Assembly: GCF_009730915.1 (NCBI RefSeq)
Contig: NC_052476.1
Span: 20,317,257-20,381,256, forward strand
Direction of reading: 5' to 3'
Source: Dioscorea cayenensis subsp. rotundata
Taxonomy: Eukaryota; Streptophyta; Magnoliopsida; Dioscoreales; Dioscoreaceae
DNA length: 64,000 bases
Within the stretch, counting starts at the first letter, position 1. Every line of letters begins with the position of its first letter. Shown here in pieces: positions 36,701-48,495 of the stretch. The notes under the pieces were generated by a model that did no database searches, was not told the DNA's origin, and worked only from the letters and a program-made list of their open reading frames with translations. A program made the translations under genes and the position numbers.

Positions 36701-37104
36701 CATTCTTGTGAGTTTTGTGAGAAGTTTGTTGCTTTAATTTACAAGTGTTTCACATTGTTGGTTTATTTGAGAATAGTTGGAATATGATTCAATATTTATG
36801 TATAAATTTTATTGCTTTATCACTACCGTTGATAAAATTCTGTTACTCAATGTATGCACAATGAGGTGTTTGTAGAGTGATGAGTGTGTTGTGATTGGTA
36901 CCAAGATGCAGGAAAGGAGGTTAATAAGTGATGATGGTTGTTCTGCAGACAATCTTTAAAGAATGTTTCATGTTGATCATAAGATTACACATCTAACTAG
37001 ACTTAGATCAGAACCGAGTGCGAAGGCTCAGAAAGCCATCCATCCTTTAGGGAAGATGCCAATCCTGACAATTAAGATGTGTGAAAGAGAGGCTAATTAT
37101 TCCG

Positions 37105-38155
37105 GGATGGATAGTGAAATATATATATGGCAGTTCTTTTGTCCTTATATTTAAAGAGTGTGATGTGATTGGTGCCAAGAATTTGTGTTTATAATACAAA
37201 TAAAAAAAACACACTTATATATTGCTTAAAAAGTTATAATTTTAAAATTTGTGTTTTTATATTCAAATATATTCTTTAAAATTATTTTTTTAATAAATTA
37301 AAAAATTACATAGTTTTTTTAAATAAAATTTGGGTTAAATAACCAAAGGGAAAAGATAATATGTTAATTATTAAACAAATAAGGGATTTAAATTAAAAAA
37401 CACACTTATATATTTTTTAAAAAGTTATTTAAAAGTTTAGTAAATTTTAAAATACTAATAATTTTTTAAAAAAAAATTGGTTAAAAAAACCCAAGAATAA
37501 CCCAATTTATTGATTATAAAACAATTTAGGGGTTAAAATATAAAATTCACGATTTTTAATTTAAAAATGCTGAGTCAGCAGCCAGTCAGCGGTCAGTCAG
37601 CATGTTGCATCACCCATGTGGGTGATGTGATGGTCCTAGGGCCATTTTGAAAATTAAAATGGCCCTAGGGCCGTTTAGTTAAATAAATAAATAAAAAAAT
37701 AGGGCCAAGCTATTAAAAAGCCCTAGTTATTATGATTTATAATTTTCTTAAACTTCTTTCAAGCCAAAATCTAAGCGAACTCGAGCTTGGCTCTTTTTAT
37801 CATAAATGAACTTCTTTCGAGTTGAGCTCGAAGCGAGCTCAAGCTTAGGTTTACTATCTCGAGCCAAGCTTGAGCTTACAAGTATGGGCTCAAATCGAGC
37901 TCAAGCTGAGCTCGAGCCTGTAGCTAATTATGTCGAGCCGAGCTCAAACACTTCAAAGTTTAGCTCGGCTCGGCTCGATTGCACCCCTACCTTATAGTTC
38001 TAAAGCTTCAATTATGAATCAATGCTTGGGTTTGTTAGAGTGATATAGTTTGTTACATTTTATTTGAATTTTAACATAAAGGTTGGGAATGCCTAAATTG
38101 CTACCCAGATAATCTAATGGTGCTTTTGTATATTCTGAACTCATTTGGAAATTTT
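37105..38155. mobile_element. Insertion of about 1.05 kb inside exon 1 of LEC14B copy 2
   Basis: This segment separates two halves of one exon when compared with 48496-48849. It begins AT-rich and ends with a GAGCTC/CTCGAG-rich block (about 37770-37990) that closes '...ctcggctcgattgcacccctacc', a type of end known from plant transposons. Its left end and class are not resolved. The open frame at 37806-37997 is repeat-derived, not a protein. Confidence 0.55.
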
Positions 38156-38288
38156 GGCAAATTGTTCTCATGTCTTTGGCCAATACTTGCTTGTCAATGG
38201 TCCATGATGTGTTGGCATGATGGATAGTAGAAGATATATATCACAGTTCTCCGCTGATGGTTCGCCTGTGATTGATGTTTTCATTGTT

Positions 38289-41212
38289 TGTTTTTTTTGT
38301 TAAGTACTAATCTTTGCTTAAATTTTAATTTGAGCACCAACATTCAATTTGTATCTAAGTGACCACTAACATTTAATTTAGTTGCAGCTGCAAGACTATT
38401 GGGGCTTTCCAGTGAGAAATCAATGACGTGGATGCCGGACTGCATGCGTGGACACTTATACTCCACGTCATTTTCACCCATGGGGGTTTCCACATCAGTA
38501 ACTTATTCACATGTGCATTTTTTCTCCATGTCGGGTGCCACATCATGGTTTCTTCTCCTTCTTCTTCCCTTTTTCTCCCAAGCGTTCAATAACCTAGAAA
38601 ATCACCGCAGTGCGAAAGCATCTTCTAGCAAGCATGAGATCACTTGCAACAGAGAAACGGAGGGGCCTCCACGCCGGAAATAGTTTTTAAAGAGTCTTGC
38701 ACTTCCAAATCAGGAGATAGAGGCGTAGTGATAGGTGTAACTAAAAAAGAAGCTTGGTGGGAGCATCATGGAGGTTGATCGGGCAGTAAGACAGACCATC
38801 GAATGTGGGACCACCAATTTACTTTAAGCTATCTCCTATATTGTTTAGAACTTTGAATTCATGTTAGGGTTTGGGTTAATGAATTTTAAGATGGAATTCG
38901 TGGTGGTAAACAGTTTAAGCACATTGATTATTGCAAACTTGAAGTTTGTTATAATGTAAATTTTCTGTCGAATTTTCTTTAGTTTCTATTAACTTGAATT
39001 GGGCTATCCCTTAGGGTAGAGAAAATGTAATCTTCTTTGCATGAGAATTAAATTTGCTCAATTCATTAGGTTTCATTGCAAGTGTTGGTGATTTATTTGG
39101 TATAGGTTATTTTCCCCATGACTAAGTTGAGAAAAGTGTTGTATTTAGGTTTTATAATTTGGGACATATTCTAGGGTGTACTTTATAGGATCAATTTCAT
39201 TGATTTTATGTCACCGTAGTGTTAAAGTTCATATGAGTATTTCTTTTATTTGGGCAATACAACAATGTTTTGTTGTTTATTTATACATGTGAGTGTCTTA
39301 GGGTATGTTATTGGTTGGCTATTTTAGGTAATTGAATGTGTGGGGGTATGTATTCTAACTCTTTGAGTTATCTTCAAAGCAGTTGGGAATATATTGTTCT
39401 TTTGACTCCATCAAATGTTTTCCCATTAAATTTCTCTTTAGGAAGAAGGTGTGATTTCCCTGTAGTTGATGTTGTGATGTTTTGGTGATTTAAAATAATG
39501 CATATGGAATTAAACCAATGTATTAGGATAAATCTAGTTTTCTCCACCACATTATTATGTATTCATTTGATTGTAAAAAGTGATGTTGTAATGATTGATG
39601 ATTTCCATTTTATTATGTAGTACCATTCAATTACTTTGTTCTTTCGACAACATTGTTATATATTCATTGTTGCTGGTAAATCAATAATCATAATTTATGT
39701 ATACATTGTTTATGTATGTAATGATTAATGTGGTTTTTTTTTATAAAAAAAATATTACATATTTTTTTTAATTACGTAAATAAGTAATTTTGATTACTTA
39801 TTTATGTAATTAAAAAAAATATTTAATATTTCAAAAAAAAAATCCGGTTTATGTTGCTGGTGAATGAGTAATCTTAATTTGGTTTTGATACACTGTTTTG
39901 TAACATGGAGGCTTTTTATAGGGAAATGGTGAATGTGATAAGATTTTATGTGTTTGGATACAAATTTATAGGCATAATGATTAATGTAAGAATTTTCAGT
40001 GAGTTCTTTTACTTCTTTTGTTACAACCAACTGATATATGAGAGGAATAAGTGGGTTACATGCTATTATGAGATGACATGCAAGTATAAAAATTAATTTA
40101 AGTGATCTAATGGTGTGTTAAGTAGTTTATATATTTCTGATATGGACAACTAATTAGGTTAATTCATCATTACTCTCTGTTTAAGATTGTAGTTGTTCTT
40201 ATCCATGCATCATGTTCAAGTTAGGTACTAATTGTTTAGTCAATTTAATATCAGCACTCAAATAGAATACTTCACAATGGTGGTCCATTAAACAGTAGGC
40301 AATGATTTGCAATTACCAGATGCCTTGTATTGAGGCCCCAAATGAAGAACAATTAGGCAAGAGAGAAAGAAGTTATGGAGGAAAAAAAAAGAATAATATG
40401 AAAGCTATACCAAGTGTAGGAGGCTCTACTGCATCTGCACCTTGGAAGAACTCTTGATTAGTTCTTTTCCTTAAAGGAACTAGGTTTTTTTTTTTTAGCG
40501 AAAAAACTAGTGCAAATGAAGAAACTAAATATGGTGTGAGTTTTGATCAAATATGTACATCTGTTAAAATTTGTACCAAAGAACAATCGGAATCGAATGC
40601 ATTATATATTTTTCCTTGATGAATTGTGTTTGTGGTTCTGAAATCTTATTGTTGATGTATTTTTTCTTTCACTGTTTCTTGATGAATAATGTTCCTTTTA
40701 TGGAACTCTCCTCCAATGGTGCATTTTTTAGTATTACACTAATAGCCAAAGTTCTGTGTTTCTATATAATTCAAGTAATATATCAATAAGACGTGTATTT
40801 ATTCCTTGTTCTACTCCACTTAGTTTTGTCTGATTTTTGTAATCCTCACATGTATCATTTGTGTATTTTTACATGCATATATTCCAACAGAATGGTGTAT
40901 ATGATACAAATATAGTTAAAATTCAGGTAATGCGTAGGATTTGCAGATTTATATGATGTTGTCCACTAACAGAGAAAAAACATGTACCAATATCTAATCT
41001 TCTTAAATAAGTTGCTGATGTGGCAGATGACATGGAGTATGGATGTCCACGCATGTGGTCCGACGTTCATGTCATGGATTTCTCGCCAAAAAATCACAGT
41101 AGCCTCACCGGTGCAACCAAATTAAATGTTAGTATTCATTTTGATATAAATTGAATGTTAATGCCTAAATTGAAATATGAGCAAAGGTTAATACTCAATC
41201 AAGAAAATTACC
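38289..41212. mobile_element. Element of about 2.9 kb with long (about 200 bp) terminal inverted repeats
   Basis: The first about 200 bp ('...aagtactaatctttgc', 'caacattcaattt', 'cactaacatttaattt', 'ggcgagaaat'-like, 'catgcgtggacacttatactccacgtcat', 'gccacatca') are mirrored, with divergence, by the last about 200 bp read in reverse complement. The element interrupts intron 1 of LEC14B copy 2, so its borders are known to within about 10 bp. Long TIRs suggest a Mutator-like origin. No transposase was seen inside and the target duplication is not clear. Confidence 0.7.
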
Positions 41213-41299
41213 CTTTCACTAACAGTGAGATTCTGAATAGGGAAGTTGCATCATAATATATGATGTTGATAAAAGTTGTCACTAACAATGACACAAAGA

Positions 41300-41526
41300 A
41301 CCAACGACTTTCGGGTCTATTGGTACACGGGTCGCCGATAGAGCTCTCACCGAGTGGTGAGAGTTCGATTCTCGACTGAGGGCACATTTATGGGAGTTAT
41401 GAATAGTGGTTGTGTACGGGTAGTTTCAAAATCTACGTAAGCGCGGCCCCGTCCCCAATTGTTCCACCGAGGCTTGTGCACGTCCCTGGGTCTCTAGTGG
41501 TTTCGCCCCGCTCCACTTCCCCAAAA
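41300..41526 (+). mobile_element. tRNA-derived SINE with a 16-bp target duplication
   Basis: The body is flanked by perfect copies of AACAATGACACAAAGA (41284-41299 and 41527-41542). The head contains a tRNA-like region with a box B (GAGTTCGATTCTCG at about 41367-41380) and a plausible box A upstream. The 3' end is 'ccccaaaa'-like just before the duplication. Inserted in an exon-2 remnant of LEC14B copy 2, where the parent sequence reads through without it. Length is about 227 bp. Confidence 0.8.
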
Positions 41527-42188
41527 AACAATGACACAAAGACATTGTGATGGACGATAATAGATACATCTCTCTCGCCGAATCAGCGGTTTCTTGCAAG
41601 TTTACTCATCCAAGTGATCATCTTTATAATATGGACTTTGAGTTGCTAAAATTTTGGCTTTCATTTGTTGCCCAAAAAAAGATAACTCTACTTGCTTAAA
41701 AACAGACAATAGACAATTTTAAGACATGTGGTTTAAGCATGCATTCAAACAATATAATTATCTCTAACCAGTCGTGGCTTTCCTAAATTTCAAATTTAAG
41801 CTCAGTTGACAAAATGCACAAGTTCCACAAGACTAAAATCTCTAACTGCCAACTCCAGCTTCATTTAGGTTTGACTCAATGCATGATAACTAAGCATTGA
41901 TGTTAACAGATCCTGGCTGGGTAAGCTTAAAATTGAGCATCGTCCTAACGAACCGGTTTAGTATTGGGTTTCTCATATCATCAATTTCATTTCATTACAT
42001 TTCATTTCTGTTGATTTACTATTAACCCTAAAATAACTTCCTAGATACTTTCATGGTAAATCAGATGCTTAGATCATTTTCAGTCGAGCAATTAGAAAAG
42101 ACAGGTATATCATAAGAAAGACAGATTTCCACCAGATGGAATCCATAACTTTTGGTATTAAGAATTGCTTGAAGACTTGCGAATCACA

Positions 42189-45050
42189 TCACCTTAGCGA
42201 TGCCAGACCGAGAGAGGCTCGAAGCCTGTTGGCTTCGGCAATCTCTGGATTGGAATGGTCGGTACTGTCACTCTTCTTCTCCTTTCCTTTCTTCTTCTTT
42301 GGTTGTTCCTCCCTGGAATTGCTGTCGTCGGCTAGGCGCCTATGTGGGCTAATGCTGCCACAAGCATGACTCTTGCGGTGGTTAATATCATCTCGGTGCC
42401 GTTCCCTGCGATCGTTGCTTCTGCTCCTTGAACGGTTTCTTCGACGAGCACGGTCCCTGTCCCTTCTATGCCTATCCCAACCTTCCCATTCTCTATCTCG
42501 ATCCCTGTCTCGGACATAATCCCTTTCATCTCTGAGTCGGTAGCAGTCCCTGTCCAGGTCTCTGTACCTATCTTGGTCATGATCACTATCTCTTTCTTGT
42601 CCCCTTGCATACTCACGATCATAGTCTTTGTCCCGAACCCGGTCCCTATCCCTGTAAAGGATGAGATAAGATATGAAATGCACATGAATGCACTGTTGAC
42701 ACTTATGAAGTAATCAAAGATTCTTATTTCAAATGGGCATGTAAAGTTGTAAACAGGGACCAAACAAGTTATTATGAACAATTAAACTCATTGAGTAAAA
42801 AATTAAAAAATCACAGTAAGAAATTTAGAATTGGACATGGCAACAAATGGTTGAAATACTGTAAATAATCTAAAAAACTAAGAACCATCATCACCAGTCC
42901 TCATGCCCTGTTTAGTTTCATGTGTCACTATGACACTGATCTTAGGTTGACTGATAACCAATGACAAATCATATTTTCAAAACATAACAATCCATGATAC
43001 TTGAATTCATGACCATTTTTAGTCATGCAGTAAAAGAACATGAGAAAAATGCAGTAGGCAGTAAAATCAATATAAATTATCTGAGTTGTCTGACTCATCA
43101 TACTTCGTCAGCACAGAGAAACCTGGCAGAGCCATCACTGAATCACTTTAGGAAGCAAATCTTTCTGCCAATGGCTCTTGAAATTTACATGCCATGGCAG
43201 TAACACACATGGAATATCTAGCAAAATCAACGATTCAAAACAAATGCTTCCAAAACGATCAACATGCGAGCCTAAGGGCGCCTATTAGCAGTCCATTCAA
43301 AAAACCTAAAGCAAAGAAATCCTAACCTCATGGGACCCGATAAGTCTAAGCCACTCCAGAAGTTTTCAGCACATGATGTGTCATAAGTTTAAGAGAAGAC
43401 ACAAGAGCTACTTGTGAAGTGGAAGACCAAACAAAATGAAATGAAGAACAAGTGAAACATACCAAACAGAAATTGGATGAGGAAAGTGAAAACAATAGAA
43501 CTGCCCCAAAATACCGTTCAATAGTAATAAAATGTTGGGTCATATGATATACCTGCATTGTTTAGCACGCTTCCTATATCTTTCCCCATCCCTCCCAGGA
43601 CTTCTTCCACGATAATCCTGTTACGAAGCAATACTCAGGTTAAATAAGACTACTTTAAAAAAAAATAATGAAGTATCAAGAGAAGAAATGAGATTAGCTT
43701 CCAACCTTCTCATGAGTCTCATCCTCTAAAGCTGGCTGTTCTTCCTCTTCTTTCTCATCTTGTTTTTCAAAATCCCCATCTAAAACACTTTGCCAGGGTT
43801 CCAACACACCAGCTGCCTCAAGAGGCCACCTGAAATATTGAACAAAATGAGACAAGACATTCAGGATATCATAAAATGTGTATACAAGCAGTACTGATAA
43901 AGTAAAGAAAAAGGTTACTTGGGCTATAACTCAAAACATAGTGTATCAAATCAAAGGGAGATAATCCAACAAACTAGATCAATTCATGCACTGTCATTCT
44001 ATATCTAGTAACCTTACAAGTTGAAAAATTTGTTGAATCAAAGACCATTAGTGTCACGCAATGAGATCAAAATAACCACAAGGGAAAGGAAAAAGCCACC
44101 TCTTCCGGATGCGGGGTAAAGCAATATCACCAGAGTGATCCATTGTAAGTAGTTCATCGATCACCTCATCCACATGAGTCAATGAAAAACCTAAAACAAA
44201 AGAAACGACAAATGCCAAGCAACCAATAATTAACAAATAATCAAGTGGATCATGGCAAAGCTAAAAACAGAAGAGTAGAGTATAAAATCTCACTTCCATC
44301 TGACATTTTCCTCCTAAGCTTCCGATTGTCATTATAAAGCGGCCAGAGGTAACTGTGCACATCAGTGACAGTCCCAGTCAATCGCATGTAAAAAGCCCCA
44401 AGAACTCGCACATATCTGCAATGCATAGTCAAACTCTGTCAGACAAGGAATACTACTGATCAACGCAACAGGATACCAATGAAGTAAAAAATTAAAAAAA
44501 CATGGTTTTTCCAATGAACACACACACAAAAATATATATATATATATATATATTCAGAGGATTAATCGTTCATCCAATGTTCACAAAAACAAAAATCTAA
44601 ACTTTTTCACAGAAATACCTTTCTTGCTGCAAATCCGAAATTGATTCCGAAAACTCAAACTTTAATGAGGAAATTGGATTAAAAACATAGTATGTGAGTA
44701 TGTCCAATGAATTCATAAAAAAGATAAGAAGAAACGAGCTAGGGTTTCAAAGAATCATACTTATAATGCGTGTTCAAAATAAACTCGGCGACGATGTCCT
44801 TGGGCGGCTGGATCTGGAGCATCTTCATAACAAGACACATGAATGGCGTCGGCCGGCGATTGCCTCCATAAGTGCCTCCCAAATGATCAAGCTCCATCGC
44901 CTTGTCGACCAGCGTCTCCGCCGTCAGCCCGAAGCACTGCTCCTTCCAGAAAGTACTCTCATAAATCTTCGATCGCACAATCTTCTCCACAAGATTCTGA
45001 GGGTTCGTCCCGTGTATGCTCTTCGCCAGAGGATCCGTCCTGTTCGCCAT
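42189..45050 (-). CDS. PRP38A: Pre-mRNA-splicing factor PRP38A
   Basis: PRP38 is a tri-snRNP/B-complex protein needed for spliceosome activation. Exons in transcript order on the minus strand: 45050-44761, 44415-44294, 44190-44100, 43829-43706, 43617-43553, 42651-42189. All have GT-AG borders and agreeing phases, totalling 1155 nt, 384 aa. Residues 1-180 are the PRP38 domain, starting MANRTDPLAKSIHGTNPQ, with WKEQCFGLTAETLVDKAMEL, YVRVLGAFYMRLTG and FSLTHVDEVIDELLT. Then an acidic linker (EKEEEEQPALEDE) and an arginine/aspartate/serine-rich tail (RDRDR..., RSRSRSN) from about residue 232, ending GLASLR. I chose the inner ATG (MANRTDP) over an in-frame one six codons upstream because it is the conserved family start. 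No defect seen. It lies between LEC14B debris and the intact LEC14B gene. Confidence 0.95.
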
Positions 45051-45136
45051 CCCTCTCCCCCTCCACAACCCTAACCCTAATTCCCTCCTTCTCCGATCCC
45101 CCGCCTGTTTAATAAATTTTTTAACCTAAAACTCCG

Positions 45137-45180
<44 letters not shown>

Positions 45181-45544
45181 TCTTGTTTATATAATTTTTT
45201 TTTAATTCCTACTCCTATTAAAAGCTTATTATTTTATTATGAATGGAAGGAAAAAAAAAGAAATAAATAAGTTAATATATATATATATATATATAAATCT
45301 ATCATCCTACTCTGAATAAGAGTAGAAAAAAAGTATCATCTTTTTCCAAATGGAAATTAGAAAGAAAAAAAATATTTTTTAAAAATTTAGAAAATAAAAA
45401 ATTAAATTTCTCAAAAAAAAAATTGAAATTCAAAAGAAAACATAAAGAGGAAAGATTTATTTTTTTAAAAAAAGGGAATAATTTAAATTACAAGAAAAGA
45501 ATTAGGAAAAAAAAATTTGAAATTTGAAGAAAAAAAATCACTTA

Positions 45545-45910
45545 ACTAAGATGAATCTAATTGTCTAAAACGGTTGCTTTGTAAGTATTTCTAGGAGTGT
45601 ATGAAATTTATGTATGCTATGATTTTTTGTGGCCCATTTACATACATACATATGAAAATATCAGAAAATAAGTGTTGAATAATTAACTAAGTTTTTTGAA
45701 TTTGAGCTGGATTTTTGGAGACTATTGGTTTAAGAAAATCATGTTCTCTTGTCTTCATCTTTTGGATGGAACTTTACTTAGTTCTTTGGATTTTTGCATG
45801 ATATCATACATGCTTATCTAAATCTTATTAAAGGTACTAAGTTAAATATGTCATTGATTAGATTTGTTGAGCAATTAGAGCGGTTAGGTTGATAAGGATA
45901 TTGTTTGGGT
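45545..45910 (+). repeat. Remnant of a LEC14B copy's 3' flank joined to the duplicated 5' flank
   Basis: 45545-45690 matches the 3' flank of the intact LEC14B gene at about 51433-51570 ('atctaattgtctaa', 'atatgaaatatatgcatgttatgat', 'aatatcagaaaata'). It runs directly into 45705-45910, which matches 31186-31390. This is the join expected between two tandem duplicate units, and it lies upstream of the intact gene. Confidence 0.7.
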
Positions 45911-45977
45911 TTTATCTTCCTTTGTAGGTTAAAATATCAAAATAGTCATTTTATTTTGTATTTTTTTGGCTTTTTAG

Positions 45978-47120
45978 TTACTCTAATATAAACCAAGGTA
46001 GTCAGATTCGAACCGACCCGACAGGTTCAACCGGAAAAACCTGAAACCGGCCATGTGGTCGGCCCGAGTATACCCCATTGAACCGGGTATGGAAAAACCC
46101 GATGTTAACCCTGTGATTCGGACGATTCAACCGGGAACCGGTTGACCCGGTCAGGTCACAATGTTATAGTTTTTTTTTTTACAATATTTAATAATTTATT
46201 ATTATTTTCTCATTATAAACTATAAAATCATGTATATTTATTAATATTATTTTTTAATTTATAATTAATAAATAGAATTACAATATATATATATATATAT
46301 ATATATATCATAAGCATACCAACAAAAAAAAATTGGCATTTAAAAATAAAATTTATTAATATGTTATGTAAATACTTTCTAAAATTTAATTTATTAAAAA
46401 ATAAAACAATAAATGAGTGTAGTTTTATTATAAAATATAAAAATAAAATATTCTAACTAAATAAAAAATATAAGAAAATTTAAAACAAAATAAAAACTCA
46501 ATTGAGATCGGGTAATTTATATAATTTATTGATAAAATGTATCATCCATATAAAAGATAAAAATTAGTAAATTAGATTTCTTATCTATTCTAACAAAATT
46601 AGCCAATAAACAAACAAATAAAAAAAGAAATACCAAGAGAAGTTCAATAATTATATATTAATATATTAAATTTATAAATATTTTAAAAAAAATTAAAATA
46701 AATGACATAATTAGAAAACACTAGTGTATATAAAGTCATTTATCAATTTAAATATCATATTTGAGTAGTTTTTTATATTATAATTATGATTTTAATATTA
46801 TATTTGTTCATTATTAATTATTATAATATTTTTTTTATATTTTATTATTGACCCCGGTTCAACCCCAGTTCGACTCGGTCGAACCAATTGACCACTGACC
46901 CCTGGTTTAACCGGGTCAATGCTCGGGCGGGGCCTGACAACCTAGATATAAACTTTGCCCTTTTGGTCTTTGTAATTGCACATTTTCGTCATTTTTGATC
47001 CCTTCAGTTGACGGATTCATCCTTTTAGTCTCTCAATCTGATAAATTGGAGGAATAAAAAAAAAAAAAAAGTGCAAATACGATGACCAAAAGACCGGATT
47101 TTATATTAGAGGGATTTTCA
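45978..47120. mobile_element. MITE split by a hAT element
   Basis: 'gttactctaatataaac' on the left and 'ctttgcccttttggtctttgtaattgcac' to the right of the hAT insert together mirror 'gtgcaaatacgatgaccaaaagaccgg...atattagaggga' near 47070-47115. Removing the hAT insert restores an inverted-repeat element of about 190 bp. Class is uncertain. It resembles the 'agtccctctaat' MITE families. Confidence 0.55.
45994..46945. mobile_element. Non-autonomous hAT element, 952 bp
   Basis: A perfect 8-bp target duplication ATATAAAC (45986-45993 and 46946-46953) flanks ends CAAGGTAGTC and, in reverse complement, CTAGGTTGTC. The GC-rich subterminal regions ('gaaccgacccgacaggttcaacc' and 'ttgaccccggttcaacccc') are inverted relative to each other. 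An AT-rich core lacks a transposase. Confidence 0.8.
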
Positions 47121-47639
47121 GTGACTATGTATATATATGTATATATAAGTACATATTTTTTTGATAGGTAAATAACTCTGAGGTTAGGAAAAACATTTTA
47201 ATAATTGTCTAATTAATTTATCTCCATTGCATATTTAATATAGTCATGTAACACATCTCATTTCCATTTTATGCACCATTGGTTTTCTAAAAACAAGTTT
47301 AGGGGCTAATATACATCCAATGAAATTAGATTTATACGTTAAACCAAATTCACATAGAAAAAGAAAATTTTCATTGCTTTTTATTAATCTAGTTTATTCT
47401 AAAACATGCCTAACTTCTTATCATCTGTATAACATAAAATAAACCCAAAACTACATCTTTTTCAAACTTTATTGTTTTTTTAGCTTATTGGATGTTTGAA
47501 TGTATTAATGAAAAATTAAAAAGCTAATTTTAATTTATATCGATTTTTACAAAAACCTTTTTTCTTTTTTAGTGTTGTCTAACAACCACCAAATTTTTTA
47601 TTTGTGTAATATATATATATATGAAAAAAATAAGTGTAC

Positions 47640-48021
47640 TTCTAATGACTCAATCAAAGAATAAAACCCCAGACCAAGAGACCAGGCCCATGGGCTGTAA
47701 TCAGCCCACATGCATCCCCAGTACAAAATATTCCAACCAATAAAAACAGTCCACGTAGGCTCCATTGTGTGCCTGTCAATGCCTCTCGGGTCATCATACA
47801 CGCTCGTGGCCGCCTAACCTTCGGTAGATTTCCGCTTTCTTCTTCATCTTTTTCCCCTCTTTCCGTTTTGGTTTCCAGATTGCGCTTTTTCCCAAGTAAG
47901 TGTCTCTCTCCAATCCATAAAGATTTTATCTTTTTCATGAATTACCCAAGAAAAGTGCCATCTTTGGTGTTGAATTTAGCCCCCAATAGTAGAAAAAATA
48001 TCTGTTCTTGATTCATGATTA

Positions 48022-48055
<34 letters not shown>

Positions 48056-48495
48056 TGTTTTAATGGAGATTAGGAAGTGGATGTGTTTTTCTTGATGAAT
48101 TAGTTCTTTACATTGTTCCAAGTTGATATCTTTTTAATGATTCTTTTGTGTTAATGTTTGATGGCAATTTTCATATGATGATCTTTGAATCTTTTGAATG
48201 AACTGAGATTGAGAACTTCACTGACATCATTACTGTGAGTTTTGGGGGATATAGATTGAAGTGATTGATTCTCAAGTTTGTAGTGATTGAGAAGGTCTTG
48301 GAGTATGACAATTCTATTGTTTTGATTTGCAAGCCCTTTATTATTGTTGATTTGTTTGTGAACAATTGGATTATGTTTAAGAATTTCTGTATATATTTTA
48401 TGGTTTTGCCACTACTAATGATAAAATTCTGTGAATCAATTGGATGCACGGTGAGATGTTTGTAGAGTGATGAGTGTGTTGTGATTGGTTCCAAG
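47640..48495 (+). promoter_or_regulatory. Promoter and leader region of the intact LEC14B gene
   Basis: GGCCCATGGGCTG near 47685-47697 and AGCCCACATG near 47702-47711 carry the GGCCCA-type motif often found in promoters of plant housekeeping genes. Similar sequence occurs upstream of copy 1 at about 32280-32330. A (TA)n run is near 48021-48040. The leader may contain an intron between about 47898 and 48490, which I could not confirm. Confidence 0.45.

Larger units (their letters stand above)
36525..42062 (+). pseudogene. Second LEC14B duplicate (copy 2), split by three insertions and lacking its 3' part
   Basis: Upstream DNA and leader matching 48060-48490 run from about 36530 to 36920. The first half of exon 1 follows (36921-37104). 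Its second half resumes at about 38156 ('gttctcatgtctttggcc') after an insertion of about 1.05 kb. Intron 1 is then interrupted by the 2.9-kb TIR element (38289-41212). Exon 2 similarity resumes at about 41213 and is cut by a SINE (41300-41526). Intron 2 similarity ends near 42062, just where exon 3 should begin. Exons 3-9 are absent here. Next in line is the 3' end of PRP38A. Confidence 0.8.

Noticed and set aside
36963-37154. Small gene with a LEC14B-like N-terminus
   Set aside because: It is the first half of exon 1 of a dead duplicate. The other half lies 1 kb away after an insertion.
37806-37997. Short open frame rich in Ser/Glu/Leu
   Set aside because: It is produced by a GAGCTC/CTCGAG-rich transposon end, not a protein.
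38399-38683. 94-codon open frame in the 2.9-kb TIR element
   Set aside because: It lies mostly in the terminal inverted repeat, whose mirror copy does not keep the frame. It does not resemble transposase.
42332-42781. Overlapping frames (Thr/Gly/Ile-rich) across the PRP38A tail on both strands
   Set aside because: They are shadows of the arginine/aspartate-rich exon 6 repeat code. The PRP38A frame alone continues the conserved protein.
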